A stretch of DNA of 64,000 nt from Rhodospirillaceae bacterium (GTDB lineage: Bacteria > Pseudomonadota > Alphaproteobacteria > UBA8366), in NCBI GenBank assembly GCA_002716125.1, contig PAZH01000034.1:1-64000 (forward strand), read 5' to 3'. A program made the translations under genes and the position numbers. Below, piece after piece: positions 18,624 through 28,843 of the stretch (its first letter is position 1; the number at the start of each line of letters is the position of its first letter). The notes under the pieces were generated by a model. The model was not told the origin of the DNA and did not search any database. It saw nothing but the letters and a program-made list of their open reading frames with translations.

Positions 18624-20288
18624 TCACAAAATACGCCGGAAGCTGTTGGTGATCGGATACCGCCGCTCCCGGCCGAAAGCGCGGTGGGTAATCTTCACGC
18701 CCGGCGGCGCTTGGCGGCGTTTGTATTCGGCGAGGTCGAGCATGTGCCAGACCCGCTGCACGGTATCTGGTTCGTGCCCGCGGGCCACGATCTCCTCAAT
18801 GCTCATTTCCCCTTCGATCAGGCAACGAAGGATATCGTCCAGTTTGTCGTAAGGCGGAAGCGAATCTTCGTCCTTTTGGTCGGACCGCAGTTCAGCGGAA
18901 GGCGGCTTTGTGATAATCCGCTCCGGGATCACGCGTCCGACCGGGCCCAACAATCCTTCCGGTTTATGCTGGTTGCGCCAATGGCAGAGTTCGAAGACCG
19001 TCGTTTTATAGACGTCTTTTAGGACCGAATAGCCGCCGCACATATCGCCATAGAGTGTTGCGTAGCCGACCGACATCTCGGACTTGTTGCCGGTGGTCAG
19101 CAGCATATAGCCGAGCTTGTTCGAAATCCCCATAAGGATCAGGCCGCGACTCCGCGCCTGGATATTCTCTTCCGTCACATCCGCCGCGGCATCGCCGAAG
19201 ATCGGCTCGAGCATCCCTTCAAACGCAGACATCGCCGGCTGAATACCGACGTCATCAAGGTGCACGCCCATGAGCTTGGCGGCTTCCGCGGCATCTTCGA
19301 GACTTTCCTGGCTGGTATAGGGCGACGGCATCATTACACAGCGCACCCGGTCGGGCCCCAGTGCGTCGACGGCGACCGCCGCCGTAATCGCGGAATCGAC
19401 ACCGCCCGACAGACCGATCAAAACGCCGGGAAAGCCGTTCTTCTCGACATAATCGCGAAGTCCAAGCGTCATCGCCTGATAAATAGATTCGAGGCCCTCG
19501 GACGGTTTTTCGCTGACACCCCCTTCGCAGACCCAAACGTCATCGTCGCCGCGCCTCCACTCGGTCGTCAGCACCGCCTCTTGCCAGTCAGGCGCTTGGA
19601 CCGCCAGCGAATGATCCGCATTGATCACGAATGAACCGCCATCAAAGACAAGCTCGTCCTGCCCGCCAACCTGGTTCACGTAAACCATCGGCATGCCGGT
19701 CTCGCTCACGCGGGCGATCGCATGTTGCAGCCGCTGGTCATTCTTTTCGATGTCATAGGGCGAGCCGTTCGGCACCAGCAGAATCTCCGCGCCCGATTCC
19801 TCGAGACACTCCGGCACATCCGGCGTCCATATGTCCTCGCAAATCGGCACGCCGATCCGAACACCTTTGAAATCCATCGGCCCTGGCATCGGCCCGGCCT
19901 CGAACACCCGCACTTCGTCGAACACGCCGTAGTTCGGCAAATCGTGCTTGAAGCGCGTCGCGGCGATCTTGCCGTCCTCGAGCAACAAAGCCGCGTTGTA
20001 CGTCTCGCCGTTGTTGCGCCATGGTGCCGTTAGCAAGACTGCAGGGCCGCCATCTGCCGTTTCTGCCGCAAATTCGTTCACCGCCGCTTCCACTTTATCG
20101 AGAAAGAAGGGCTTCAGGACGAGATCTTCGGGCGGATATCCGGACACCACCAACTCACTACATACAATGAGGTCAGCGTTATCGGCCGCGGCTTTCCGTC
20201 TCGCGTCGCGCACCTTGTCGATATTGGCGGTGATAGCGCCGACGACAGGGTTGAGCTGTGCCAGCGTAATGGTCAAACGATCAGTCAT
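18624..20288 (-). CDS. nadE: Glutamine-dependent NAD+ synthetase
   Basis: The 554-aa two-domain enzyme makes the last step of NAD synthesis, amidating nicotinate adenine dinucleotide. The N-terminal nitrilase-type glutaminase has the Glu-Lys-Cys triad visible in CSELVVSGYPPEDL, RFKHDLPNYG and VPICEDIW. The C-terminal ATP-pyrophosphatase domain has GLSGGVDSAITA. Length and order fit the bacterial long form. The window also carries pncB (33888) and a sirtuin (36597), but these are unlinked. Confidence 0.96.
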   Translation of the reverse strand: MTDRLTITLAQLNPVVGAITANIDKVRDARRKAAADNADLIVCSELVVSGYPPEDLVLKPFFLDKVEAAVNEFAAETADGGPAVLLTAPWRNNGETYNAALLLEDGKIAATRFKHDLPNYGVFDEVRVFEAGPMPGPMDFKGVRIGVPICEDIWTPDVPECLEESGAEILLVPNGSPYDIEKNDQRLQHAIARVSETGMPMVYVNQVGGQDELVFDGGSFVINADHSLAVQAPDWQEAVLTTEWRRGDDDVWVCEGGVSEKPSEGLESIYQAMTLGLRDYVEKNGFPGVLIGLSGGVDSAITAAVAVDALGPDRVRCVMMPSPYTSQESLEDAAEAAKLMGVHLDDVGIQPAMSAFEGMLEPIFGDAAADVTEENIQARSRGLILMGISNKLGYMLLTTGNKSEMSVGYATLYGDMCGGYSVLKDVYKTTVFELCHWRNQHKPEGLLGPVGRVIPERIITKPPSAELRSDQKDEDSLPPYDKLDDILRCLIEGEMSIEEIVARGHEPDTVQRVWHMLDLAEYKRRQAPPGVKITHRAFGRERRYPITNSFRRIL

Positions 20289-20465
20289 CGGATTCGCTAA
20301 TCTTCTCCGGATAGTGTGGGACGGCCAGCGAATTTATCGCACACAGTGGCAAGGACCCCACGAACAGACTATTCTTGTTGGAAAGTTAGTCACCGCGCCC
20401 GCCTGCGCAAGGCTCAATTGGCGAACGGAGACAGCAAATTCGGCTTGTTACAGGGAGTCAGAAGG

Positions 20466-21308
20466 ATGCCCGACGATTTAAGCGCCAATTCGGAGTATGG
20501 TCCCGGAAAATTCCGGGCGCTCTTTGATCGCGGTTTGGATTTCGCCTTGGATCGCTTATTGCGACGAGCCGAAGCGCAAAACGGAAGTCTTTCCGCCGCT
20601 GATATTCGTGAGGAACTGGCGCGCTTTAAAGAGCAACCTGGCGAAGATACGACAGAATTCTTTCAAGACGCGTGGCGCGAATGCACCTTCGCCGTCGAAA
20701 GGCTGCGTTGGGACCAAGAACGCCGTTATCCATTCGAGCGCTTGATGGTGAATACATTTGTGCACCTATTGCCGACAGGCGACCAGGTTCCAATCGAAGG
20801 CGAGCATCTGTCGCGGCGCATCATCCCGGGGTTTGTCGCGGCGATGCTTCAAATGCTGGGCGAGGAGCTAAGTGACAAGTACGAGGAATTCTGCCGTTCC
20901 ATGGTGTCGCGCCTGAAGGCACAGCACGGTAATGCCTTCAATTGGGATATGGTTCACGACGACCCGGATGCCACCGAAGTCGTCTCCGAAGTCTTGATTA
21001 CGATCAGCCACCATTTCATCGATCTGAAAAAGCGCCGCCGCTGGCTCACCGATGTGATTAATGGTCACATGGGCGCACCGACCGCCGCCCAAGATGTGCC
21101 GTTCGAAGATTTGGAATGCCACATGTTGATCTCGGCAATGTATCAGCCCTTGCGCGACGCCATGAATACACCCGAAGGCGAGGAGCGTATTACCGAACGA
21201 TACGGTCGGGACCGCGCGCGCATGCTACGGGCCGTATTCGCGGAAATTACGCGCGATCACCGCGAATTGTCGCTCGGCCTCAGCGCTCAAGCCGTTGAGG
21301 CGTCATAG
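20466..21308 (+). CDS. Uncharacterised 280-aa helical protein
   Basis: I do not recognise this protein. It is soluble, charged and mostly helical, without signal peptide or membrane span. Its middle has EHLSRRIIPGFVAAMLQMLG, its second half is rich in His and acidic residues (VHDDPDATEVVSEVLITISHH), and it ends in a YGRDRARMLRAVFAEITRDH helix. I place the start at 20466 because AGGGAG lies 8 bases upstream; the frame stays open to 20316 but that part looks like spacer. It lies 35 bp before the E1 alpha gene on the same strand, so it may share its transcript. Confidence 0.75.
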   Translation: MPDDLSANSEYGPGKFRALFDRGLDFALDRLLRRAEAQNGSLSAADIREELARFKEQPGEDTTEFFQDAWRECTFAVERLRWDQERRYPFERLMVNTFVHLLPTGDQVPIEGEHLSRRIIPGFVAAMLQMLGEELSDKYEEFCRSMVSRLKAQHGNAFNWDMVHDDPDATEVVSEVLITISHHFIDLKKRRRWLTDVINGHMGAPTAAQDVPFEDLECHMLISAMYQPLRDAMNTPEGEERITERYGRDRARMLRAVFAEITRDHRELSLGLSAQAVEAS

Positions 21309-21343
21309 AAGGCTCTTTCCCCGACTGAGAAAAGGACTCTGCG

Positions 21344-22321
21344 ATGCAACCCAGTCCCGAGCAGCAACGCGAAATGCTGCGTTTGATGCAAACCATTCGC
21401 CGGTTCGAGGAGCGTGCCACACAAGACTACCTCGACGGCGATATCTATGGCGTCGTCCATTCCTATATCGGCGAGGAAGCGGTGGCAGTCGGCGTCTGTT
21501 CCGCGCTTGAGGAAGGCGACCAAATCGTCAGCACACATCGTGGACATGGTCACTGCATCGCCAAGGGTGCCGATCTCGATCGCATGATGGCGGAGCTCTA
21601 TGGCCGTGAGACCGGTTACTGCAAGGGTAAAGGCGGCTCCATGCATATCGCCGATTTCGATATCGGTATGCTTGGCGCAAATGGCATTGTCGGGGGCGGC
21701 ATTCCAATTGCGACGGGCGCCGGCTTGGCGGCGCAGATGGACGGTAAAGGCCGGGTCGCCGTCTCGTTCTTCGGCGATGGTGCCTCCAACGCCGGCTCTT
21801 TCCATGAATCGCTCAACATCGCCGCGACGTGGAAATTACCGATGCTCTATGTTTGCGAGAACAATCGTTATGCCGCGAACACGGCGGCGGCCGAGACCCA
21901 CGCCCGCGAAGACGTCGCCGCACGCGCGCATGGCTACGACATACCGGGCATCATTGTCGACGGCAACGATATCGCGGCCGTCTACGATGCCGCCACGACG
22001 GCGGTCGCCCGCGCCCGCGCCGGCGAAGGCCCCACGTTGATTGAATGTAAAACTTATCGTTGGGGTCGGCACACCGAACGCCCAACCCAGGCAGAACCCC
22101 GGCCCGCGGCCGAGGTCGAGGAATGGAAAACACGCGATCCGATCCCTCGCCTTGTCGAAGCGTTGAAGGCCCAGCAAGGTCAATTGACGGATGAAGAATG
22201 GGAAGAAATGGATCGGGAAATTCTCGCGCGGATTTCCTCCGCCGTCGCTTATGCAAAGGCGAGCGCTTTTCCAAAGCCGGAAGCGGCACTTGACGACGTC
22301 TTCAGCACGGGAGGGGCGTAA
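21344..22321 (+). CDS. 2-oxo-acid (acetoin/pyruvate-type) dehydrogenase E1 alpha
   Basis: This 325-aa thiamine-diphosphate enzyme is the E1 alpha chain. The TPP/Mg motif begins GDGASNAGSFHESLN and ends ENN. The regulatory-loop region YGRETGYCKGKGGSMH and THRGHGHCIAKG are typical of AcoA/PdhA. Members decarboxylate pyruvate or cleave acetoin and pass the acyl group to a lipoyl E2. AAAGGA precedes the ATG. It overlaps the E1 beta start by one base (TAATG). No lipoyl E2 or E3 gene follows. Confidence 0.93.
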   Translation: MQPSPEQQREMLRLMQTIRRFEERATQDYLDGDIYGVVHSYIGEEAVAVGVCSALEEGDQIVSTHRGHGHCIAKGADLDRMMAELYGRETGYCKGKGGSMHIADFDIGMLGANGIVGGGIPIATGAGLAAQMDGKGRVAVSFFGDGASNAGSFHESLNIAATWKLPMLYVCENNRYAANTAAAETHAREDVAARAHGYDIPGIIVDGNDIAAVYDAATTAVARARAGEGPTLIECKTYRWGRHTERPTQAEPRPAAEVEEWKTRDPIPRLVEALKAQQGQLTDEEWEEMDREILARISSAVAYAKASAFPKPEAALDDVFSTGGA

Positions 22322-23277
22322 TGGGAACGATTACTTACGCAGCGGCTGGCACCGCGGCACTGGCCGAGGAAATGCGCCGCGACCCCACCGTCTTCGAATT
22401 CTGCACGGACGCAACGGAGTCGTTGCTCGACGAGTTCGGACCGACACGTATTCGTACGACACCGATCACCGAGAACACGTTTACCGGCATGGCGGTCGGC
22501 GCGGCCGGCTCCGGTTATCGGCCGGTGGTCAATTGGCGTCAGGTTACATTCGGGTTTGTCGCAATGGACCCCATCGTCAATCAAGCCTGCAAAATCCACT
22601 ACATGTTCGGCGGACAACAAAAATTCCCAATCACTTTCCGGGCCGCCGTCGGCGGCGGTACAAAGCTCGCAGCTCAGCACTCGCAGAGTCCGTATTCGAT
22701 GTTCATGAACCTCACCGGTCTGAAAATCATCCTGCCGTCGACACCTTACGACATGAAAGGGCTTCTGAAGGCGGCGATCCGAGACGACAACCCAGTGATG
22801 TCTTTCGAATCCAATCGACTGATGGGACTTGAGGGCGACGTGCCCGACGACGATTACACCGTTCCCATCGGCAAGGCCGACGTCAAACGCGAAGGAACCG
22901 ACATCACTGTTGTCGCCATCGCCTGGATGGTCCAAGAAGCCTTGGCGGCTGCGGAAACACTCGACAAAGAGGGCGTCTCCGTCGAAGTGGTCGACCCGCG
23001 CACATTAGTACCGATGGATAGCGAAACAATCCGGGCTTCTGTCCGTAAGACGGGCCGCTTGCTGGTCGCAGACGAGGCCGGACCGACCGCGGGGGCCTCC
23101 GCCGAAATCATCTCTCTTGCGACCGAAGATCCGGAGACATTCAAAACGCTGAGAGCGCCCGTAAGTCGCGTTTGCGCCCTCGACGCACCGATCCCCTACA
23201 GTCCGGTTCTGGAAGACCACGTCTTTCCGAACCGTGATCGTATCGCGGATGGCATCCGCGCGGCCATGTCCGCGTAA
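22321..23277 (+). CDS. 2-oxo-acid (acetoin/pyruvate-type) dehydrogenase E1 beta
   Basis: The 318-aa beta chain of the same E1 has the pyrimidine-domain Glu in TPITENTFTGMAVGAA and the transketolase C-terminal block beginning VEVVDPRTLVPMD. It forms the alpha2beta2 heterotetramer with the preceding gene. It is slightly short but complete. The next gene, 21 bp on, is an alpha/beta hydrolase rather than an E2. Confidence 0.93.
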   Translation: MGTITYAAAGTAALAEEMRRDPTVFEFCTDATESLLDEFGPTRIRTTPITENTFTGMAVGAAGSGYRPVVNWRQVTFGFVAMDPIVNQACKIHYMFGGQQKFPITFRAAVGGGTKLAAQHSQSPYSMFMNLTGLKIILPSTPYDMKGLLKAAIRDDNPVMSFESNRLMGLEGDVPDDDYTVPIGKADVKREGTDITVVAIAWMVQEALAAAETLDKEGVSVEVVDPRTLVPMDSETIRASVRKTGRLLVADEAGPTAGASAEIISLATEDPETFKTLRAPVSRVCALDAPIPYSPVLEDHVFPNRDRIADGIRAAMSA

Positions 23278-23297
23278 ATCATATCGAGGGTAGAGAC

Positions 23298-24056
23298 ATG
23301 CCACATCTCGCACGCGGCGACGCAAGACTTTACTATGAAGACGATGGCGACGGCCCGGCTATCTTGATGACGCACGGCTTCGTGGCGTCGACCGGTATGT
23401 GGGACGGGCAAGTCACCGCGTTTCGAGATGCATACCGCCTGGTCCGCTGGGATATGCGCGGCCACGGACGAACGGAGTGTCCAGACGACCCATCGGCCTA
23501 CGGCCAGGACATCACCGTCGCCGACATGGTCGCGATTCTCGACCATCTCGAGATCGATCAGGCCATCATTGTCGGACACTCCTTGGGCGGATTCATGTCG
23601 CTTCGTTTCAATGTGATGCATCCGGACCGGGTTAAAGCGCTCGTTCTTCAGGGGTGCGGTCCCGGATATCGGAGCGACACGTCGCGCGCCAAGTGGAACG
23701 AGCGGGTCGACGGCCGTGCCAAAACGATTTTGGAGGAAGGCTACAAAGCGCTCGGCGGGGCCGCCGAAGTGCCCGTCAGCTTGCAGCGCTCCAGCCAAGA
23801 GCTGGCCTATGCGGCGAAGGGCATTCTGGCACAAGTAGATGCGAAGGTAATCGACAGCCTGCCCGGCATTTCCGTGCCAACCCTCGTCATCATCGGAGCG
23901 GGCGACGACTACTACCTTCAAGGGTCGGATTATATGGCCAGCCGCATACCGGGCGCCGATCACATCGTCGTTCCGGATGCCGGACACGGTGTGAATGTCG
24001 ATCAACCGGAAATCGTGAATAATGCATTCGCAGAATTCTTTGCAAAGGTCGGCTAG
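23298..24056 (+). CDS. Alpha/beta hydrolase linked to E1 genes
   Basis: This 252-aa protein has the alpha/beta hydrolase fold with nucleophile Ser95 in VGHSLGG, an acidic residue in GAGDDYY and His in PDAGHGVN. GAGGGTAGAG precedes the ATG. In the acetoin dehydrogenase systems of pseudomonads, AcoC is a lipoyl domain fused to an alpha/beta hydrolase domain. This gene occupies that position but has no lipoyl domain, starting directly at the first strand of the hydrolase. It could be a stand-alone hydrolase of the pathway or a decayed AcoC. Confidence 0.85.
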   Translation: MPHLARGDARLYYEDDGDGPAILMTHGFVASTGMWDGQVTAFRDAYRLVRWDMRGHGRTECPDDPSAYGQDITVADMVAILDHLEIDQAIIVGHSLGGFMSLRFNVMHPDRVKALVLQGCGPGYRSDTSRAKWNERVDGRAKTILEEGYKALGGAAEVPVSLQRSSQELAYAAKGILAQVDAKVIDSLPGISVPTLVIIGAGDDYYLQGSDYMASRIPGADHIVVPDAGHGVNVDQPEIVNNAFAEFFAKVG

Positions 24057-24063
24057 GACGATA

Positions 24064-25017
24064 CTAAAGCTTACCGGTCGGGTCAGCGCGTTTGAGGCGT
24101 TTGGCGATGGGCTCCAGGAAATGCGGTGACAGATAGACCGGCAACTGGCTCAACGCAAAATATAGCCACGTTATATCCGACAATACATTTCCGGCCACCG
24201 CCAGCATCAGGCCGACATTCCGCTGTGCCGTCATAAACGCAATCGCAAGCGCGATATCCCGCCCAACACGCCAAAACACCAATAGCGACAGGCCGAAGAA
24301 AAACAAAAACGATATGAGGCCGGCCAGGAGCAGTGCGAACCAAAGCAGCGGATCTTCGACAAGTGCTGTCGCGACATCGACCATTAAGGCGGCCGCAAAT
24401 AAGAACAGGCCAATAATATTCGTGCCGTCGATTTCTTGACGGTATCGCTCTATACGCGCGACTCCGAGGCAACGCCTCAGTCCAAGCCCTACAATCGCCG
24501 AACTTGCCAATAAACCGAACAATTTCCATCCCAGGAGAGATGGCGAAATGGCAAGGGCATCCCCGACGAAAAAATACGCAAAGAACGGTGCCGTCAACGG
24601 CACCAATGGAGAACTGCCCACAAGCGCGATTAAGATTAGTGTCGCATCCAATCCTAACAGGGCCGCGATCGCCGGAGCCGCCATCATAGGCGACGACGCG
24701 GATTGAAGAATGATACCGTTGAATAAGCCGGGTGAAACCGACCCGATGCCAATGAATTCGCTGGTGTCACCGGCTAAAAGGGGAATGGCGATCGATGTCC
24801 AAACGGTGGCCGCTATCACATTCCCCGGACGACGCATATGCTTCACCAAGGCTGAGATATCGATCCTCATGAAGGATATGACCAGCAAAGCGAAGACTGC
24901 GACGCCGACGTAAGGTCTTAAAACTTCACCCAGCGGCGGTACGGCTATTCCAAGGAAAATGACCGCGGCTACAGCTCGGGTGCCCTGTCTCCCTAACCAG
25001 CGAAGAGGCGCAAGCAT
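24064..25017 (-). CDS. BASS/bile acid:sodium symporter-like membrane protein
   Basis: This 317-aa protein has nine to ten hydrophobic segments. The SPGLFNGIILQSASSPMMAA and IAFMTAQRNVGLMLAVAG stretches resemble the two discontinuous-helix regions of the BASS (SBF) superfamily. A sodium-coupled carrier of an organic anion is likely; the substrate is unknown. The frame extends to a TTG at 25074, but I use the ATG at 25017, which has AGGA upstream and drops a charged leader. It converges on the hydrolase gene with 7 bp between stops. Confidence 0.72.
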   Translation of the reverse strand: MLAPLRWLGRQGTRAVAAVIFLGIAVPPLGEVLRPYVGVAVFALLVISFMRIDISALVKHMRRPGNVIAATVWTSIAIPLLAGDTSEFIGIGSVSPGLFNGIILQSASSPMMAAPAIAALLGLDATLILIALVGSSPLVPLTAPFFAYFFVGDALAISPSLLGWKLFGLLASSAIVGLGLRRCLGVARIERYRQEIDGTNIIGLFLFAAALMVDVATALVEDPLLWFALLLAGLISFLFFFGLSLLVFWRVGRDIALAIAFMTAQRNVGLMLAVAGNVLSDITWLYFALSQLPVYLSPHFLEPIAKRLKRADPTGKL

Positions 25018-25165
25018 CAAATGACGGTCCTGACGGCTGCCCAGATATCGGTTTAGCCTTCGACGAGAAAACAAACTTAGCGTATTTTATAAAAATCCGA
25101 TCAAAATTTCCGAGCCGTCAACGCTCGCAATCGCTTCGTCCATACGCCGTGCCGGGAGAAAATAG

Positions 25166-25957
25166 ATGGGACTCGAATCCTATTACAAGGACCATTGGGT
25201 TGAAATTGAAGAAGACCGGCTCGACCGCTACGAACAGATGTTTCAGTGGAGTCCCGCTTTTGAGCGATTGCTTGCACCTGCCGATATTAAGCCGAGCCAG
25301 ATTGTCGGCGATCTTGGATGCGGTCCCGGCTTTCTATCCTGCGAACTGCTGCGAAAAGTTGCACCCAATGGACGCGTCCATTCGTTTGATGTGAATAAAG
25401 ACTTCATTGAACGCACGCATGCAAAAGCCAAGGCCGAAGGCTTGGGAGACCGCCTCGAATTACACCACCTGACATCGGAGACGCTTCCAATCGCCGACGC
25501 CTCGCTGGACCGGATCATCGCAAAGAATGTGATGGTCTATGTCGATGACCCCGCGCATACATTCAAAGAGTTTCGCCGAGTCTTAAAGCCTGGCGGTAAA
25601 GCGCACGCGATCGACAGCGATTTCGCTATGGTCGCGATCGACCCCGTTCCCCCATCCGACTGGCGGGCGCTTCTCGATGCAGCCGCACATGCCTTCCGAA
25701 CGCCAAACATCGGCCGAAAATTATACGGCCTTGCCAAAGCCGCCGGATTTTCAAGCGTCGATGTGCAAATTATGGCCACACCCGACACAAAAGGGCGATT
25801 GCTGAATTTCGCAAAAAATATCGCCGGGTATGCACGGGAAGCCGGCACGTTAGACGAACAATCGATTAACAGCATCTTGGACACCGCCGAAGCGGCGTTG
25901 GAAGACGGCCGATACTTCGCTGTGAATCCGCAATTTGTGGTCACCGCCACCGTATAG
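25166..25957 (+). CDS. Class I SAM-dependent methyltransferase
   Basis: The 263-aa protein has the class I methyltransferase fold: motif I VGDLGCGPGFLS, the acidic end of strand 2 in VHSFDVN, and post-motif blocks LHHLTSETLPIADASLDRIIAKNVMVYVDD and FRRVLKPGGKAHAID, as in UbiE/Methyltransf_11 enzymes. GGGAG lies 8 bases before the ATG. The substrate is unknown. The neighbouring genes, a transporter and sulfate activation, give no firm clue. Confidence 0.88.
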   Translation: MGLESYYKDHWVEIEEDRLDRYEQMFQWSPAFERLLAPADIKPSQIVGDLGCGPGFLSCELLRKVAPNGRVHSFDVNKDFIERTHAKAKAEGLGDRLELHHLTSETLPIADASLDRIIAKNVMVYVDDPAHTFKEFRRVLKPGGKAHAIDSDFAMVAIDPVPPSDWRALLDAAAHAFRTPNIGRKLYGLAKAAGFSSVDVQIMATPDTKGRLLNFAKNIAGYAREAGTLDEQSINSILDTAEAALEDGRYFAVNPQFVVTATV

Positions 25958-26024
25958 GCAGGACTTGCTTTAGCGGTTTCAAATGTCATACCTATCGCGC
26001 GCATCAAACGAGCGACCACTAAGC

Positions 26025-26942
26025 ATGGCTTCTCCCCGGACAGAACTGCCTTCACACCTCCGCAGCTTGGAGGCAGAAGCGATTCATATTTTCCGCGAAA
26101 TCGTCGCCGAAGCATTGAACCCTGTGATGCTTTACTCGATCGGCAAAGATTCGGCGGTCATGCTGCATTTGGCGCTAAAAGCGTTTTTCCCTTCGAAACC
26201 GCCTTTCCCGCTGCTCCATATCGATACGACCTGGAAGTTTAAGGAAATGATCGCTTTTCGGGACAAGCGGGCCGAAGAACTGGGCCTCGATCTAATCGTA
26301 CATATAAATCAAGACGGCCTCGCGCGCGGTATTAACCCCTTCGATCATGGTTCGGCCGTACATACGGACGTGATGAAAACGGAAGCGCTGAAGCAAGCCC
26401 TCGACAAATACAAGTTCGACGCAGCCATTGGTGGCGCGCGCCGCGATGAGGAGAAATCACGGGCGAAGGAACGAATCATCTCCTATCGCAATGAATTGCA
26501 TCGATGGGATCCGCGAAACCAAAGACCCGAGCTCTGGAATCTGTTCAATTGCCGGCTCAACCCAGGTGAGAGCCTGCGTGCCTTTCCGCTCTCGAATTGG
26601 ACAGAGTTCGATATATGGGAATACATCGCGGCGGAGAACATTCCGATTGTGCCGCTTTATCTGGCGGCGAACCGACCGATCGTCGAGCGGGATGGCCAGC
26701 TTATCATGGTCGATGACGACCGCATGCCGCTCGCGGAGGGCGAGCGCCCTGTTGATCGCAAAGTCCGGTTCCGCACCTTAGGCTGTTATCCGTTGACGGG
26801 CGCCATCGACTCAAATGCAGATTCCGTGGATGCCATCGTCGAAGAACTATCAAACGCCCGCGTATCGGAACGTCAGGGACGCGTTATCGACCACGATACG
26901 GCGGGCTCGATGGAATTGAAGAAACAAGAGGGCTATTTCTGA
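26025..26942 (+). CDS. cysD: Sulfate adenylyltransferase subunit 2
   Basis: This 305-aa ATP-pyrophosphatase-type subunit makes adenosine 5'-phosphosulfate from sulfate and ATP with CysN. Visible motifs are [33 protein letters not shown] (the SGGKDS-like PP loop) and [15 protein letters not shown]. An in-frame ATG at 25983 would add 14 residues; I prefer 26025 because it matches the usual CysD length. No strong Shine-Dalgarno decides it. The stop overlaps the cysNC start (TGATG). Confidence 0.95.
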   Translation: MASPRTELPSHLRSLEAEAIHIFREIVAEALNPVMLYSIGKDSAVMLHLALKAFFPSKPPFPLLHIDTTWKFKEMIAFRDKRAEELGLDLIVHINQDGLARGINPFDHGSAVHTDVMKTEALKQALDKYKFDAAIGGARRDEEKSRAKERIISYRNELHRWDPRNQRPELWNLFNCRLNPGESLRAFPLSNWTEFDIWEYIAAENIPIVPLYLAANRPIVERDGQLIMVDDDRMPLAEGERPVDRKVRFRTLGCYPLTGAIDSNADSVDAIVEELSNARVSERQGRVIDHDTAGSMELKKQEGYF

Positions 26943-28771
26943 TGCCCGACGGCGTCCTACGCCTACTGACATGCGGAAGCGTCGATGATGGGAAAAGCAC
27001 CCTCATCGGGCGCCTTCTTTACGATTCGAATCTGCTTCTTGAGGATCAACTGAGCGCCCTTCAAGCGGAATCCGGAGACGGTTCAGATTTGGATTTCTCA
27101 TATCTTCTCGACGGCCTGAACGCCGAACGCGAGCAAGGTATTACCATCGATGTCGCATATCGTTTCTTCGCGACGGAGAAGCGACATTTCATCGTCGCGG
27201 ATACACCCGGCCATGAGCAATATACCCGCAATATGGCAACAGGTGCCTCAACATCCGATGTTGCCATTTTACTGGTGGATGCGCGAAACGGGATTCTGAC
27301 TCAGACACGCCGCCATAGTCACATCGTCTCGATGTTTGGCATTCGCCACGTGGTGTTGGCGGTAAACAAAATGGACCTAATGGATTATTCCGAAGATCGA
27401 TTCTCGGAAATTTCAGAGGCCTATGTTACAGCCGCTCAAACGCTCAACTTCGACACGATTACCTGCATCCCCGTCTCCGCACTAAAAGGCGATAATCTCC
27501 GCAAGAAAAGCGTTGAGATGGCCTGGTATCGGGGCCCCACTCTTCTCGATTTTCTGGAATCTTTGGATACGCTGGAACCACGGACGCAACAGCCCTTCCG
27601 CCTACCAATCCAGTGGGTCAACCGACCGGATGCAGACTTCAGAGGTTATAGCGGCACCGTCGCTTCCGGGCAGATTCACGTGCAAGACGAAATCGTCGTT
27701 GTTCCTTCCTTTCGCAAAACGAAAGTGGATCGAATCGTCACCATGGACGCAGACCGCGAGTCTGCACAGGCTGGCGATGCCATAACGCTGACCTTTACGG
27801 ATGAAGTGGACGCCCAACGCGGCGACGTGATCGCGCCGTCGGCCGAACCGCCGGATAGCAGCGATCAGTTTCGCGTACAATTATTATGGATGGATCAAGA
27901 ACCGATGCTGCCGGGGCGCAACTACGAGATCAAGATCGGCACGCAAAAGACTCTCGCCGTCATCTCGGACCTGAGATACACGATAAACGTAAATACGGCC
28001 GAGCAAGTCGCCGCCCGGACGATGAACGCCAATGAGATTGGGGTCTGCAATATCAGCCTTCAACGCACCGTCGCCTTCGACCCATACGAGAGCAACAAGC
28101 AAACCGGTGCGTTTATTCTCATCGATCGATATACAAAACAGACAGTGGCCGCCGGCCGTCTCGAATACGGGCTGCGGCGTGCAACGAATATTACCCGGCA
28201 AGAATTCAACGTCGATAAAAGCGCGCGCGCACAACTGAAAATCCAGAAACCTTGTGTCCTTTGGTTTACCGGGCTGTCGGGCTCCGGCAAATCGACAATC
28301 GCGAACCGTGTTGAATCCGAACTTCATGCGCTCGGCCATCACACCTATATCCTGGACGGCGACAACGTTAGTCACGGATTGAATAAGGACCTCGGCTTTA
28401 CCGATGCCGATCGGGTGGAAAACATTCGACGTATATCGGAGGTATCCAGACTCTTTGCGGACGCGGGCCTGATCGTTCTTGTGTCCTTTATCTCCCCGTT
28501 CCGAAGCGAGCGCGAGATGGCACGGAGCCTGCTGGAAGCGGGCGAGTTTGTGGAGATCTTTGTCGATACCCCGCTCGATATCTGTGAGCAGCGCGACCCG
28601 AAAGGTCTTTATGTGAAAGCGCGGGCAGGCGAAATCGCGAATTTCACCGGCATCGACTCGAATTATGAAGCGCCGACCGATCCTGAGTTGCGCCTGGATA
28701 CGACGAAACTATCCGTCGACGCATCCACATCGGAGATCATCGAGTACCTCCGTAATAAGGGAATTGTGTAA
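26942..28771 (+). CDS. cysNC: Bifunctional sulfate adenylyltransferase subunit 1 / APS kinase
   Basis: The 609-aa fusion has an EF-Tu-like GTPase at the N-terminus ([21 protein letters not shown]) that drives APS synthesis with CysD. A C-terminal APS kinase (P-loop GLSGSGKST near residue 445) makes PAPS, with [14 protein letters not shown] and [12 protein letters not shown] as the kinase blocks. Fusion is the common alphaproteobacterial form. No cysH, cysI or cysJ lies nearby, so the product may feed sulfation or an unlinked reduction operon. Confidence 0.96.
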   Translation: MPDGVLRLLTCGSVDDGKSTLIGRLLYDSNLLLEDQLSALQAESGDGSDLDFSYLLDGLNAEREQGITIDVAYRFFATEKRHFIVADTPGHEQYTRNMATGASTSDVAILLVDARNGILTQTRRHSHIVSMFGIRHVVLAVNKMDLMDYSEDRFSEISEAYVTAAQTLNFDTITCIPVSALKGDNLRKKSVEMAWYRGPTLLDFLESLDTLEPRTQQPFRLPIQWVNRPDADFRGYSGTVASGQIHVQDEIVVVPSFRKTKVDRIVTMDADRESAQAGDAITLTFTDEVDAQRGDVIAPSAEPPDSSDQFRVQLLWMDQEPMLPGRNYEIKIGTQKTLAVISDLRYTINVNTAEQVAARTMNANEIGVCNISLQRTVAFDPYESNKQTGAFILIDRYTKQTVAAGRLEYGLRRATNITRQEFNVDKSARAQLKIQKPCVLWFTGLSGSGKSTIANRVESELHALGHHTYILDGDNVSHGLNKDLGFTDADRVENIRRISEVSRLFADAGLIVLVSFISPFRSEREMARSLLEAGEFVEIFVDTPLDICEQRDPKGLYVKARAGEIANFTGIDSNYEAPTDPELRLDTTKLSVDASTSEIIEYLRNKGIV

Positions 28772-28819
28772 ACGGTTCACATCGCGTCGGGGAATTCCCA
28801 TATGCACGTTGTAAAACAT

Positions 28820-28841
28820 TAACAGAATGGTTATTCTGTAA
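28820..28841. promoter_or_regulatory. Palindromic operator before tetR
   Basis: ACAGAAT (28822-28828) and ATTCTGT (28833-28839) are perfect inverted repeats around GGTT. The same core recurs at 29448-29471. A TATTCT at 28832-28837 can serve as the -10 with TTGTAA at 28810-28815 as the -35 (16-bp spacer). That would put transcription start on or next to the tetR ATG at 28844, giving a leaderless message and autorepression. Confidence 0.75.
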
Positions 28842-28843
28842 TT

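Noticed and set aside
20316-20465. N-terminal extension of the 280-aa unknown gene
   Set aside because: The extra 50 codons look like spacer, and a well-placed AGGGAG supports the start at 20466.
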